Positions 1 through 8,996 of a stretch of 64,000 nt of DNA are shown here, piece after piece. Under the pieces are notes generated by a model. That model was not told the origin of the DNA, did no database searches, and saw nothing but the letters and a program-made list of their open reading frames with translations. The stretch's first letter is position 1, and each line of letters opens with the position of its first letter. This DNA is from Eutrophocola sp965662685 (GTDB taxonomy: Bacteria; Pseudomonadota; Gammaproteobacteria; Pseudomonadales; Pseudohongiellaceae). The stretch lies in NCBI GenBank assembly GCA_965662685.1, contig CBFIIQ010000002.1, positions 98,523 through 162,522 of the forward strand. The letters are read 5' to 3'. The translations under genes were made by a program, and so were the position numbers.

Positions 1-120
1 ACCAGCTTTTATGCGGACGGGAAACGGCATCCACGCCAGAATAAAGAGCATGCCCAGGCCCAGCCAGGTAGGCCAGAACTTGATACCGATAAAGGCACTT
101 GAAGGAGGAGGTGTCTGCAT
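1..120 (-). CDS. LpxL/HtrB-like lipid A acyltransferase, N-terminal fragment (cut by window edge)
   Basis: Reading leftwards from the ATG at 120, forty codons stay open to the window edge. The predicted start has a hydrophobic stretch containing FWPTWLGLGMLFILAWMPFP, which resembles the first transmembrane segment of late lipid A acyltransferases (LpxL/LpxM), where a WLTWLG-type motif precedes the membrane helix. These inner-membrane enzymes add secondary acyl chains to Kdo2-lipid A. The gene is divergent from hldE, another LPS gene, with about 100 bp between them, and that context supports the call. The catalytic HxxxxD motif lies outside the window, so the family call rests on the N-terminus and neighbourhood only. 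Confidence 0.6.
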   Translation of the reverse strand, partial: MQTPPPSSAFIGIKFWPTWLGLGMLFILAWMPFPVRIKAG

Positions 121-224
121 ATATCACTTGTAAAAAAAATACAGCGGCATTGTATCAGAATCAGCAATTGGCAATGGCTATGATATGATTAGCGCCAATT
201 TTAGACGGGTTAATTGAAGAAATA

Positions 225-1652
225 ATGAAACTCGACATTCCAAAGTTTGATGCTGCACGTGTGCTGGTGGTTGGTGATGTAATGCTCGACCGTTACTGGC
301 ATGGCGCTACCTCCAGAATTTCTCCTGAAGCGCCGGTGCCGGTCGTTAAAGTCAGCAATGCAGAAGACAGTCCGGGTGGCGCAGGAAATGTGGCGCTGAA
401 TTTGGCGGCACTTGGCGCGGCGGCAACCCTTGTTGGTCTTGTCGGTATTGATGAAGCCGGTGAGGAACTCGAAACACGACTCCGTGCGGCGGGTGTACTT
501 TGCGATTTTGAAAAAGTATCAGACAAACCCACTATCACCAAATTACGAATTGTCAGCCGTCATCAGCAACTGATTCGACTGGATTTTGAAGAAGCCTTTG
601 ATATCAGCAGTGCCAAGGCAATTAATAGCAAGGTAGCCGCACTGCTTGATAGTACTGATGTGGTTATTGTTTCAGACTATAACAAGGGTGCTCTGGCAGC
701 GGTCAGTGCGCTGATTACCGAGGCGAGGAAATGCGGAGTTCGGATACTGGTTGATCCAAAAGGCGAGGATTTCAATAAATATCGTGGCGCCACTTTGTTG
801 ACTCCCAATCTGCATGAATTTGAGCAGGTAATGGGCACCTGTAACAGTGAAGAGGACCTGGTAGAAAAAGGCCGTTTGTTAATAAAAGAGCTGGAACTTG
901 AGGCCTTGCTGGTTACCCGGGGCGAACATGGGATGAGCCTGATTCGTGCTGGTGAAGCCGAACTGCATATTCCAGCGCGGGCCAGGGATGTATTTGATGT
1001 GACGGGTGCCGGCGATACCGTTATCTCGGTTCTGGGGGCTGCCCTGGCAGCTGGTACCAGCTTGCCAGAAGCCGTTGCCCTGTCCAATATCGCGGCCGGA
1101 CTGGCCGTCACCCGTGTTGGTACTGTTGCCGTTAGTGGACCCGAGTTGCGCAGGGAAGTACTGAGCGACGGTGGATCTGATCGGGGTGTTATGACCCGTG
1201 AACAGCTTGCTTTGGCTGTAGCGGATGCCCGCGCTCATGGAGAAAAGGTCGCCTTTACCAATGGCTGTTTCGATATAATTCATGCTGGCCACGTTGGTTA
1301 TTTGCAGGATGCCCGGAGGTGTGGCGATAGATTGATCGTTGCCATTAATGACGATGAGTCGGTTAGGCGATTAAAGGGAGCAGGGCGGCCAATTAATCCC
1401 ATTGAGCGACGCATGGCCGTGGTATCCGGCCTGGAATCCGTCGACTGGGTAGTGTCTTTTTCAGAAGACACCCCTGAAAACCTGCTAAGTGAAGTTAAAC
1501 CTGACTGCCTGGTGAAGGGCGGTGACTATGGCATAGAAGGAGTCGTAGGTGCAGACATTGTGCAGGCATATGGTGGCGAAGTAAGAGTGCTGTCTTTTCT
1601 GGATAACTGTTCTACTTCGGCTATCGTAGAAAAGATCAAGGAAGACAAATAA
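225..1652 (+). CDS. hldE: Bifunctional heptose-7-phosphate kinase / heptose-1-phosphate adenylyltransferase HldE
   Basis: Cytoplasmic enzyme of ADP-L-glycero-D-manno-heptose synthesis for the LPS inner core. At 475 residues it has the usual length of the fused enzyme. Residues 1 to about 320 are a PfkB/ribokinase domain with the N-terminal GGAGNVA motif and the signature DVTGAGDT at 258-265, where D264 is the expected catalytic base. Residues from about 340 to the end are a cytidylyltransferase-like domain with the HAGH motif at 353-356 and a late KGGDY motif. The ATG at 225 gives the expected MKLDIPKF-type N-terminus. It is divergent from an LpxL-like gene and close to waaA, so this is an LPS neighbourhood. 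No truncation is seen. Confidence 0.97.
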   Translation: MKLDIPKFDAARVLVVGDVMLDRYWHGATSRISPEAPVPVVKVSNAEDSPGGAGNVALNLAALGAAATLVGLVGIDEAGEELETRLRAAGVLCDFEKVSDKPTITKLRIVSRHQQLIRLDFEEAFDISSAKAINSKVAALLDSTDVVIVSDYNKGALAAVSALITEARKCGVRILVDPKGEDFNKYRGATLLTPNLHEFEQVMGTCNSEEDLVEKGRLLIKELELEALLVTRGEHGMSLIRAGEAELHIPARARDVFDVTGAGDTVISVLGAALAAGTSLPEAVALSNIAAGLAVTRVGTVAVSGPELRREVLSDGGSDRGVMTREQLALAVADARAHGEKVAFTNGCFDIIHAGHVGYLQDARRCGDRLIVAINDDESVRRLKGAGRPINPIERRMAVVSGLESVDWVVSFSEDTPENLLSEVKPDCLVKGGDYGIEGVVGADIVQAYGGEVRVLSFLDNCSTSAIVEKIKEDK

Positions 1653-1696
1653 TAGGCTAACTGGATTCAATGTGCTGCATTTTCTCCTTCATCAAT

Positions 1697-2476
1697 CTAT
1701 TTAAGACTTTTCCCTGACAGCTTCTCTTTAACCAGTTTCACATTTTGTTTCAGATGATCCGGGTTAATCGTTCCCACAATCACCGAGCTGATTCCATCAC
1801 GGCCAAACAGTAATGACATGCTGTCTTCAATAGAACCAGCATGACCGCTCATCAGGCCTTTCTTAACCAGTACTCCTTTATTATTGTTGCGGGCGTAATC
1901 AAGTACGGCCTGATCCTGTTGTTCCAGATTATAGGTAATCATCACGATATCCAGCATTGAAGCGGCCAGCAGACCACCACTAGTGGTTTTGGTGGACATG
2001 CCAATCGCCCTGATCATTCCCTGTTGCTGGCATTGTCTAAGTGTTGCCACGCAATCCGTGTGATTGAGAATCTCTTCGTCATTGCCATCGGAGTGAATCA
2101 ATACGATATCAAGATAATCAGTGTTGAGTCGTTTGAGGCTTCTTTCAATACTGGAGCGGGTATGACTACTGCTGAAATTAAAAGATGATTGCCCCTGTTC
2201 AAACTCTTCGCCGGTTTTCGTTACGATTACCCAGTGCTGCCGATTGCTAAGCAGTTTGCCAAGGCGCTCTTCACTGGTGCCGTAAGCCGGTGCGGTGTCC
2301 AGCAGATTTATTCCCTCGCTGTTTGCCAGCGCCAGCAGATTGCTAACTTCGCTGTCGTCAGGAATAGTAAATTGCTCCGGGTATTTTACCGATTGATCAC
2401 GGCCGAATTTCACCGTGCCCAGACCAAGGGCTGAAACTTTCAGCTCGGTACCTGGTATTTGACGTATGAACCCCAT
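1697..2476 (-). CDS. Aldo/keto reductase
   Basis: The 259-residue protein has an aldo/keto reductase (TIM-barrel, NADPH-dependent) profile: LGLGTVKFGR near the start, LLDTAPAYGTSEERLG carrying the catalytic Asp and Tyr, VIVTKTG with the catalytic Lys, and IVLIHSDG with the His. A late SSVIVGTINPDHL segment fits the cofactor-phosphate site. It is somewhat shorter than the common 280-330 residues. The start ATG lies 2 bp after the stop of the FAD oxidoreductase gene, so the two are co-transcribed. The same pair lies near waaA and hldE in Pseudomonas from memory. The substrate cannot be told from sequence. Confidence 0.88.
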   Translation of the reverse strand: MGFIRQIPGTELKVSALGLGTVKFGRDQSVKYPEQFTIPDDSEVSNLLALANSEGINLLDTAPAYGTSEERLGKLLSNRQHWVIVTKTGEEFEQGQSSFNFSSSHTRSSIERSLKRLNTDYLDIVLIHSDGNDEEILNHTDCVATLRQCQQQGMIRAIGMSTKTTSGGLLAASMLDIVMITYNLEQQDQAVLDYARNNNKGVLVKKGLMSGHAGSIEDSMSLLFGRDGISSVIVGTINPDHLKQNVKLVKEKLSGKSLK

Positions 2477-2478
2477 AC

Positions 2479-3669
2479 TCAGAGCTGCTCCCAGGGAGTT
2501 GCAGCCACTTGCGGACGCTGAAGAAATGCTGGAGGTTTTGCCGGTTTTTCAGAGTGGGCGCTCAAGCCCGAGTCCTGCATTCGCGCCACTACCTGGTTGG
2601 CCAGATTGGGAGCAAGGGTCAGCTTGGTGGGCCAGCACACCAACAAATTATTTTTTTGCGCGATGCTGATATCATCAGGGCGTTTGCCATCGCTTTGTTT
2701 TTCTTCTGCCCGATCAATCGTCAGGGTAGCCCAGTTGGCTTTGTCCAGATCACACCATGGAAACATTTCCCTGAGCTTGCCTTGTGCTGTCCTGATTAAT
2801 TCATCATCAGTCTGATGCACGCCCTGTTCAGCAATTTCACCGCCAAGGTACCAAACCGGTTGCCCGGCGCCATTGGTGTGACTGGTGATCGTCATCTCCG
2901 GGGTCATGCTGAGGCGGTCGGAGACACAATGGACGTAAAGTGGTTCGGTGATGGCATGCCTGACCATTACCATGCGCAAGGGCCGGCGCTGCATGGTTGT
3001 GACGGGTAGGTTGAAATTTTTCATCATTGATTCAGCCCCGGCACCACAGGTGAAAACATATTGCTGCGCCTGGATGCGCCGGCCATTGTTAAATTCCAGG
3101 CAGTCGACTCCTCCTTGTGTATCAGGAACAAGCCTGGCCTGCTGCCAGTCAATGCTGAAAATATTTTCTGCCTGGGCGCGGCTCAGCGTGGAGAGAAGGG
3201 AGGGTACATCCAGTACGATATCCTGCAGGCGATAGAGAGGGCCGGAGATCCTGTTTTTAAAAAAGTCCGGGTAATCTGCTTTTTCAACCGTGCTTACCTT
3301 GGCTTCCAGTGCCTTACTGCCAAGAAAGGCATTAAGGCGGGATCGAATGCTGTTGCGCGGCCACATGTAGTAGTCTTTGGACAACAGGTTACAGCCGCGT
3401 AAATCTACATCTCCTTCACCGGCAAGACATTTTTTCCAGTGTGCCGGCATGTCTGCGATGGTCGTGGTTGCAGTGGTCAGTTTTCCGCCGAGGGCATACT
3501 TGATGCCGCCATGGATCATGCCCTGACTTGCAATGCTTTGACCAGTGCCAAGGTGATCCTGCTCAAAAAGCCATGCTTGATAGCCGGCATTTCTGAGACG
3601 GTTCAGCAGCCATAATCCGGCAATACCGCCTCCAAAAATCAGCACATCGGTTTTCAGGGTTTCAGTCAT
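2479..3669 (-). CDS. FAD-dependent oxidoreductase, DAO (glycine/D-amino-acid oxidase) superfamily
   Basis: The N-terminus DVLIFGGGIAGLWLLNRL (residues 8-25) is a Rossmann dinucleotide-binding fold of the GxGxxG type, followed by FEQD at the end of beta-2, as in FAD-binding DAO-family enzymes. SIASQGMIHGG at about 45-55 resembles the conserved region that contacts the flavin. A middle segment CGAGAESMM fits the second FAD-contact region. There is no signal peptide, so it is cytoplasmic or membrane-associated. It is first in a two-gene unit with the aldo/keto reductase (2-bp gap). The substrate is unknown. The coupling suggests that the two act on the same hydroxy- or amino-acid-type metabolite, which is inference. 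Confidence 0.85.
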   Translation of the reverse strand: MTETLKTDVLIFGGGIAGLWLLNRLRNAGYQAWLFEQDHLGTGQSIASQGMIHGGIKYALGGKLTTATTTIADMPAHWKKCLAGEGDVDLRGCNLLSKDYYMWPRNSIRSRLNAFLGSKALEAKVSTVEKADYPDFFKNRISGPLYRLQDIVLDVPSLLSTLSRAQAENIFSIDWQQARLVPDTQGGVDCLEFNNGRRIQAQQYVFTCGAGAESMMKNFNLPVTTMQRRPLRMVMVRHAITEPLYVHCVSDRLSMTPEMTITSHTNGAGQPVWYLGGEIAEQGVHQTDDELIRTAQGKLREMFPWCDLDKANWATLTIDRAEEKQSDGKRPDDISIAQKNNLLVCWPTKLTLAPNLANQVVARMQDSGLSAHSEKPAKPPAFLQRPQVAATPWEQL

Positions 3670-3783
3670 AGGGAAATTTGTGCATAACGGGAAAGCATGA
3701 CAGTATAAACAGGTTGCAGGATAAACCGGAAATTTACCGGGCTATTTTTTTCATTTCCGTCAATGGAATAAATTTTTAAAAAC

Positions 3784-5094
3784 GTGAACCGGTTTATTTA
3801 CTCCCTTTTATTTTATCTGGCGACACCGCTTATCATTCCGAGATTGCTAATGCGATCTATGCGTTCGCCAGCTTATCTGAAGCGCTGGTCAGAACGTTTT
3901 GCCCTTTATTCTTCAGCCATCAGGTTTCGAAAAGCAGATATCATTTTTCATGCTGTTTCTGTAGGCGAAGTACATGCGGCAGTACCACTGATAAACAGTC
4001 TGCTAGATAATAATCCTGAGCTGTCAATTCTGGTAACTACCTCGACACCAACTGGCTCCGCCCGGGTTATGAGTTTGTTGAAGGATAATGTAGCCCATGT
4101 CTATCTGCCCTATGATTTACCTGGGGCCATCAAGCGATTCGTGGGCACTTTTGATCCCTCCTTATTGGTCATAATGGAAACCGAATTATGGCCAAACCTT
4201 ATCCATGAATGCTCAAAAAGAGGAGTCCGCCTGTTACTTGCCAATGCCCGACTTTCAGAAAAATCCCTGCATAATTATCAACGCGTGCCAAATCTTGTCA
4301 GTACCATGCTTGGGCAGCTAGACAGAGTGACAGCGCAGTCATCAATGGATAGTGAAAGATTGCAGTCATTAGGTCTGGCAGGAGAAAAAATCACAGTTGC
4401 CGGCAGTATGAAATATGACATGACAATCAACACGAGCCAGGTAGCCCAGGCGCTTGGGGACAAGATCAGCCTGCAGGAGCGGCCGGTTCTTATTGCTGCA
4501 AGTACGCGAAGCCTGGATGGGGATATGGAAGAAAGCCAGGTGCTGCAGGCCTTTGGAATTCTCCTTGGCAGGCATCCCGATCTGCTGCTGATCCTGGTCC
4601 CTCGGCACCCTGAACGCTTTGAGGGTGTTCTGGAGCTGGCTATCCGGGAGGGATTCAGCTGCGCGCGGCGCAGCAGTGAAGGTGTTGCTGAGGCTTCGCA
4701 CCAGATTTTACTCGGCGATTCCATGGGGGAAATGCAATATTACTTCAGTCTTGCCGATGTCGCTTTTGTGGGGGGCTCTCTGGTGTCCACCGGGTGCCAG
4801 AATATTATTGAACCGGCGGCACTGGGAGTGCCGGTTGTTACCGGACCATCCCTGTTCAATTTCCAGGCGGTGAGTGAAGAGCTGCTTCAGGCGGGTGGGA
4901 TGATATGTATCGCAGATGCGCAAGAGCTTGCCGAGGTGGTGGATACCTTGCTGGTTGATCAGGAAAAGTCCGCTGCGATGACGGCAGCTGCGCTGGCGGT
5001 GGTTGAAAAAAACCAGGGCGCCAGCGCCAGAAACCTTAATGAAATCAGTGAGCTGCTTTTAATGCAGGCACTAAAAAAATCTACCCGTCACTAA
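3784..5094 (+). CDS. waaA: 3-deoxy-D-manno-octulosonic acid (Kdo) transferase WaaA
   Basis: This enzyme transfers Kdo from CMP-Kdo to lipid IVA at the cytoplasmic face of the inner membrane. The protein has 436 residues, normal for family GT30. The N-terminus FIYSLLFYLATPLIIPRLL is the membrane anchor. Typical motifs follow: HAVSVGEVHAA, TSTPTGSARV, METELWPN, NARLSEKS and, near the C-terminus, GGSLV and GCQNIIEPAALGVPVVTGP. The start is GTG at 3784, with no strong Shine-Dalgarno sequence. It is convergent with the TolC-type gene, only 10 bp apart. The number of Kdo units added cannot be deduced. Confidence 0.96.
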   Translation: MNRFIYSLLFYLATPLIIPRLLMRSMRSPAYLKRWSERFALYSSAIRFRKADIIFHAVSVGEVHAAVPLINSLLDNNPELSILVTTSTPTGSARVMSLLKDNVAHVYLPYDLPGAIKRFVGTFDPSLLVIMETELWPNLIHECSKRGVRLLLANARLSEKSLHNYQRVPNLVSTMLGQLDRVTAQSSMDSERLQSLGLAGEKITVAGSMKYDMTINTSQVAQALGDKISLQERPVLIAASTRSLDGDMEESQVLQAFGILLGRHPDLLLILVPRHPERFEGVLELAIREGFSCARRSSEGVAEASHQILLGDSMGEMQYYFSLADVAFVGGSLVSTGCQNIIEPAALGVPVVTGPSLFNFQAVSEELLQAGGMICIADAQELAEVVDTLLVDQEKSAAMTAAALAVVEKNQGASARNLNEISELLLMQALKKSTRH

Positions 5095-5104
5095 TCGGGG
5101 CTGA

Positions 5105-6502
5105 TTATTCCAGCCAGTTATTTAAATCGATAATATCCTGTGGGCTAAGAATGCCCGCGGCCTGTTTCAGGGTAAGGGTATTAATCACATAGTTGTAGCG
5201 GGCATTGGCAAAATCACGACGTGTCTGAAACAGTGTGCGTTGTGCCAGCACCACGTCGACAACGTTTCGTGTGCCGACTTCCGCGCCAACTTCAGTAGCT
5301 TCCAGAGCGCTTTCAGCAGAAATTATTGCCTGGGCGCGAGCCTGAACGGCAAGCACATCGGTTTCCACGCTACGGTAGCTGTTACGGGTGCTTTGTGTAC
5401 TATCGCGCTGGGTTTTCAGCAACGCTTCCTCGCTGGCATCACGGGTGTAGTAGGCCTGCCTTTTGCGTGCGCCATTGAGTCCGCCTGCATAGAGGGGATA
5501 GGAAAAGTTAAGGGTGATATTGGTACGCTCGGAAGCAATTGCCGGGAAGAAGCTGAATGGGTTGGCAGATTGATTCCAGCCATAGCCGGCATTGATTTCC
5601 AGGGTTGGAAACATTGAGGCACGTGCTGATTTGGCGTCTTCCTGCCTGGCGGCAAAGTCGTATTCAGCGGCCTTGATAGCCAAATTATTTTCCATCGCCA
5701 GGCTCACCCATGCTGCCAGGCTATCCGGGTTTATTGATTCAATCGGGAAGTCACTACCAAGGCTTTCCAGATTACTGTGGGTACGGCCAGTAATAGCCTC
5801 CAGTGCTTCTAGAGTCTGGTTCAGATTGTTTTCTTCTACCAGGCGGTTTACCCGGGCCAGGTCATAATTTGCCTGGCTATCATAGACATCAGTAACGGGA
5901 ATCAGGCCAACTTCGAAACGTTCGCGGGTTTGTTCAAGCACCCGTGCTGCAGCCTCTTCCTCACCCTGGAATGAAGCAAGGTTATCCTGTGAACGCAGGA
6001 CATTAAAATAAGCGGTAGCCACTTTCAGGATTAATTGCTGTTCCGCCTGAGCGAGATTGGCAGCGGCCTGGCGATCGGTGTTTTTTGCAGATTTAAAGGC
6101 ATACCAGGCTTCAAAATTAAGCAATGCCTGGTTAATACTGAGATTGTAGCCTTTGGTATTAAAGCCATTCTGGAAACTGTGAGGTTGTCCAAAAGCAGTC
6201 GCAACTGCCGGACCTGCGGTATCACGGCTTGAGCTTCCGCCGACAGTGATGCGTGGTAGCAGGAACGAGCGTCCCTGATCAATAGTGGTGTGAGAGGCAT
6301 TATAGGTGGCTCTTGCCTGTCGTATTTCAGGATCGTTGTTCGCCGCCAGCTCAAATATTTGAGCCAGATCATCTGCCTGAACAGTTGAAAACGGCAAGGC
6401 CAGTACCATGCACGCCAGAATTTTTCCAAGCTGCCGGTCCAGATTTGTAGCCAATCTTGCCAGCGTGAATTGTTGTTGTGACTTTTTGTTGCCGCTCATC
6501 AT
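5105..6502 (-). CDS. tolC: TolC-family outer-membrane channel protein
   Basis: Outer-membrane efflux or type I secretion channel. Starting at the MMSGNKK methionines (6502), with a purine-rich GAGGGACGGG upstream, gives 465 residues; a longer 483-residue reading also exists. A hydrophobic signal (ILACMVLALPFSTVQA) precedes a mature N-terminus DDLAQIFELAANNDPEI, typical of TolC. The remainder shows the two internal alpha-helical/beta repeats, with SINQALLNFEAWYAFKSAK in the first and LNFSYPLYAGGLNGARKR in the second. From memory, tolC next to yqiB/cpdA/parE is the same arrangement as in Escherichia coli and Pseudomonas. A palindrome about 75 bp upstream is a likely operator. Confidence 0.9.
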   Translation of the reverse strand: MMSGNKKSQQQFTLARLATNLDRQLGKILACMVLALPFSTVQADDLAQIFELAANNDPEIRQARATYNASHTTIDQGRSFLLPRITVGGSSSRDTAGPAVATAFGQPHSFQNGFNTKGYNLSINQALLNFEAWYAFKSAKNTDRQAAANLAQAEQQLILKVATAYFNVLRSQDNLASFQGEEEAAARVLEQTRERFEVGLIPVTDVYDSQANYDLARVNRLVEENNLNQTLEALEAITGRTHSNLESLGSDFPIESINPDSLAAWVSLAMENNLAIKAAEYDFAARQEDAKSARASMFPTLEINAGYGWNQSANPFSFFPAIASERTNITLNFSYPLYAGGLNGARKRQAYYTRDASEEALLKTQRDSTQSTRNSYRSVETDVLAVQARAQAIISAESALEATEVGAEVGTRNVVDVVLAQRTLFQTRRDFANARYNYVINTLTLKQAAGILSPQDIIDLNNWLE

Positions 6503-6578
6503 TTCCCGTCCCTCGAGCAAATAAGTTAACGCTATGAATAATCTGTAAAATTGCAATCCTGATGAAAAGCAACTATTG

Positions 6579-6596
6579 TGACTGACTGGTCAGTCA
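6579..6596. promoter_or_regulatory. Perfect 8-bp inverted repeat upstream of tolC, candidate TetR/AcrR-type operator
   Basis: TGACTGAC-TG-GTCAGTCA is an exact 8-bp inverted repeat with a 2-bp centre, 77 bp upstream of the preferred tolC start. TetR-family repressors such as the AcrR group typically bind palindromes of this size and composition at efflux promoters. No TetR-type gene is in the window, so the regulator would be encoded elsewhere. Confidence 0.5.
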
Positions 6597-7289
6597 GTTT
6601 GTGTTTTTTTCTCACTGGTGTCAAGTATGAAACAGGGTTTTACGTCAGGCTGCTGCGAATTGACCAATCTTTATTACTATGTTTTCCCCGAACCGGTATT
6701 GTTAAACCGGTGATTTATAAAACCGGAAAATTTTCAATAACAATGCCTGTTAAAAAGTGCCTGAAAAAAGATCAACAAAACCAGGTAAGGGTGCTGACAG
6801 ATCACCATAGTTTAACTTGATTAGCCGTTGTCATGATTCCATTCAGTAAAGTATGGTTTGCTATTCAGGGAGCTCAAGATTTCCCTCTAAAACCAGATTT
6901 GCTGTTCGCTAGTTGTGTATAGACAATGCAGTTTATTCAACTGTTAGCCAATCCGCCATTGTATCAAACAATAAAACTCCAGGGCATGCCGGATTTTGAT
7001 TGTAAGAATTCTGGAAAAGCTGCTGTCAGACAGGATATTTTGAGTATCAATGGTATGGAAATTCTGCATAATAGGGGCTAAATATTCCAACTTGAAAGTG
7101 TTGAGGAATCTGCTTGCAGCAACCAGGCTTTGTGATTGCCAGAGGCAGTTTTTAATGACCGAAATCTGCTCGCAAAGGTCGCTGAATGGTTTCTTGTTAT
7201 ATATCTTTTATTTGGATAAGGTGAGCCTAGTCAGCTCGATGGGCATTAAAAGATATTGTTTATAAAGGGCTCGAATCAAGCTCGGCTAA
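6597..7289. other. Gene-free stretch between tolC and the DUF1249 gene
   Basis: About 690 bp are AT-rich and hold no ORF I would call a gene. I looked for a Nudix box, since nudF sits here in relatives, and found none. Three AACCGG direct copies occur at 6691, 6705 and 6721, with no clear role. The stretch must contain the promoter of the rightward yqiB-cpdA-yqiA-parE run, but no convincing -35/-10 pair could be fixed by eye. Confidence 0.5.
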
Positions 7290-7967
7290 ATGGAAAAAGT
7301 TGAAGGCAGCAAAGCTGAAAAACTGGAAAGTTTCAAAACCTGGTTGAACGTTAAAATGAAATTAAAAAGCTACACCATTGATTTAAGCGAACAGATGGCA
7401 GTTTGTGATGCCAACTATATTCGGCTACTTAAATTACTTGGTAATACGCGTTCAATGAATCAGCGAATCTTTGAGTTGCCTGGTCTTGGTATTGCTGATA
7501 AAAGTGAGAAGATATCCGTCAGCCTGAATGTGCTGGAGGAATTTAAATACACCAGCACAATTTCTATTAGACAGATTAGCTCTGCCGCAAATCAGGAGAA
7601 AGTTGAAAAATCTGGAAGTGCTGCGAACATTCCAGTCAAAATAGAGCCACACGAATTAGAAAAACCAGAATCAAAAAAATTAAAACAAGCAAGCGAAATA
7701 GAAGATGAAGACGGTAACCATGCTGCCCATTTCAGTTCACCTGAAATGATTATTCGTGTCTATCACGATGCAAAAACAGCGGAAGTAACAAGTTACCAGA
7801 ATCACAGGTATTTCAAAGCAGTGTATCCGGTACCCAATCCTTTTATGTACCAATGTGATGAAAAAGAACAGCTCAATCTGTTTCTTGCAGAATGGCTGAA
7901 CCTTTGCATCAATGAGGGCTTGAGTAATGCGGATGAACTATATCTGGAAAAGTTGACCTGCGCGTAA
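7290..7967 (+). CDS. yqiB: DUF1249 (YqiB-type) protein with an inserted charged linker
   Basis: The C-terminal part matches DUF1249 as remembered from E. coli YqiB and its Pseudomonas homologue: EMIIRVYHDAKTAEV, then RYFKAVYPVPNPFMYQ, CDEKEQLNLFLAEWL and NLCINEG. The first half has the expected CDANYIRLLKLL region. Function is unknown. The family is usually about 140-150 residues and this protein has 225. The excess is an acidic/lysine-rich, low-complexity insertion at roughly residues 100-146, plus some extra N-terminal residues. An alternative start is the ATG at 7356 (MKLKSYTI). Position before cpdA and yqiA matches the conserved order. Confidence 0.85.
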   Translation: MEKVEGSKAEKLESFKTWLNVKMKLKSYTIDLSEQMAVCDANYIRLLKLLGNTRSMNQRIFELPGLGIADKSEKISVSLNVLEEFKYTSTISIRQISSAANQEKVEKSGSAANIPVKIEPHELEKPESKKLKQASEIEDEDGNHAAHFSSPEMIIRVYHDAKTAEVTSYQNHRYFKAVYPVPNPFMYQCDEKEQLNLFLAEWLNLCINEGLSNADELYLEKLTCA

Positions 7968-8060
7968 CTGCTGACTCCTGATTGAGGGCGTTTGCAGGCA
8001 CAAAGTATGATCTACACATATTTTGTAAGGTCGTTGGGGATAGTGTGAGAGTAAATCAAG

Positions 8061-8885
8061 TTGGCTGAAGTCCTGGAAAAAAACAACAATCAGAGCTTTC
8101 GTTTGGTTCAGATTACCGATTCGCATTTATTTGCTGATCGGAGCACTATTTTTGATGGCCTCAACACGTTTGAAACCCTGAAAGACATTGTTGCGCTTGT
8201 TGCCGCCCAACAGCAGAACATTGGCTGTATCCTTTGCACAGGCGATTTGACCCAGGACTCCTCCATCGAGGCATACCATCATTTCATTGATGCCTTGTCA
8301 CCATTGCAAGCTCCTCAATTATGGATACCTGGAAATCATGATATCCGCAGCCAGATGCAGCAGGTGCTGGATCAGAATAGTATTCACTTAAGTCGCTCAG
8401 CCCAGCTTGGTGACTGGCGTATTATCATGCTGAACTCGAGCGTCGAAGGGCAGGTCCATGGAATGCTTGATCAGAAAGAGTTGGCGGATCTGGACCTTGA
8501 GCTGGCAGATAGCGAGCGAAGTAATTCACATGTGCTAATTTGTGTTCATCATAATTGCTTGCCAGTTGAAGCTGCCTGGTTACAACAACATAGCCTGAAA
8601 AACAGTGAAGAGCTGTTCGCTATCACTGATAAATATCCCCATGTAAAAGGCATTCTCTACGGGCACATCCATCAGGAATTCGAAGCGGAGCGCAATGGGG
8701 TCAGAATTATGGGAACACCCTCAACCTGCATTCAGTTTCATCCAGGTAATGATGAATTTACTATCGATAATGAAAATCCGGGTTATCGCTGGCTGGATCT
8801 GGAGCCGGACGGTACCATTAACTCCAGCGTTGAACGAATCAGGCACAAGGCTTACAACATTGATTTTGACAGTACGGGATATTGA
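8061..8885 (+). CDS. cpdA: 3',5'-cyclic-AMP phosphodiesterase CpdA
   Basis: Cytoplasmic binuclear metallophosphoesterase that hydrolyses cAMP and so tunes CRP/Vfr-type signalling. All family motifs are visible: D20-x-H22 (TDSH), G61-D62, G91-N92-H93-D94, the VHHN histidine pair region, and GHIH near residue 200. CIQFHPG near the end is also typical of CpdA. The 274-residue length is normal. The best available start is TTG at 8061; no ATG lies upstream in frame. The genes yqiA and parE follow on the same strand at short distances, so the set is probably one operon with DUF1249. The window also encodes a predicted adenylate cyclase at 47.9-49.8 kb. Confidence 0.93.
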   Translation: MAEVLEKNNNQSFRLVQITDSHLFADRSTIFDGLNTFETLKDIVALVAAQQQNIGCILCTGDLTQDSSIEAYHHFIDALSPLQAPQLWIPGNHDIRSQMQQVLDQNSIHLSRSAQLGDWRIIMLNSSVEGQVHGMLDQKELADLDLELADSERSNSHVLICVHHNCLPVEAAWLQQHSLKNSEELFAITDKYPHVKGILYGHIHQEFEAERNGVRIMGTPSTCIQFHPGNDEFTIDNENPGYRWLDLEPDGTINSSVERIRHKAYNIDFDSTGY

Positions 8886-8996
8886 CAAAACCGGCTCAGG
8901 GAATTTCCTTCCCCAAGTCTGTACTAAAATATAAAAAAGTCCTTTTTTTTTAAATAACCTTCCACCCAAAAGAGTGATTCATCGTATAATTAAGCG

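Noticed and set aside
6578..6820. 80-residue plus-strand ORF starting in the tolC operator
   Set aside because: It begins within the palindrome, has no ribosome-binding site and no recognisable domain, and reads as AT-rich noncoding DNA.
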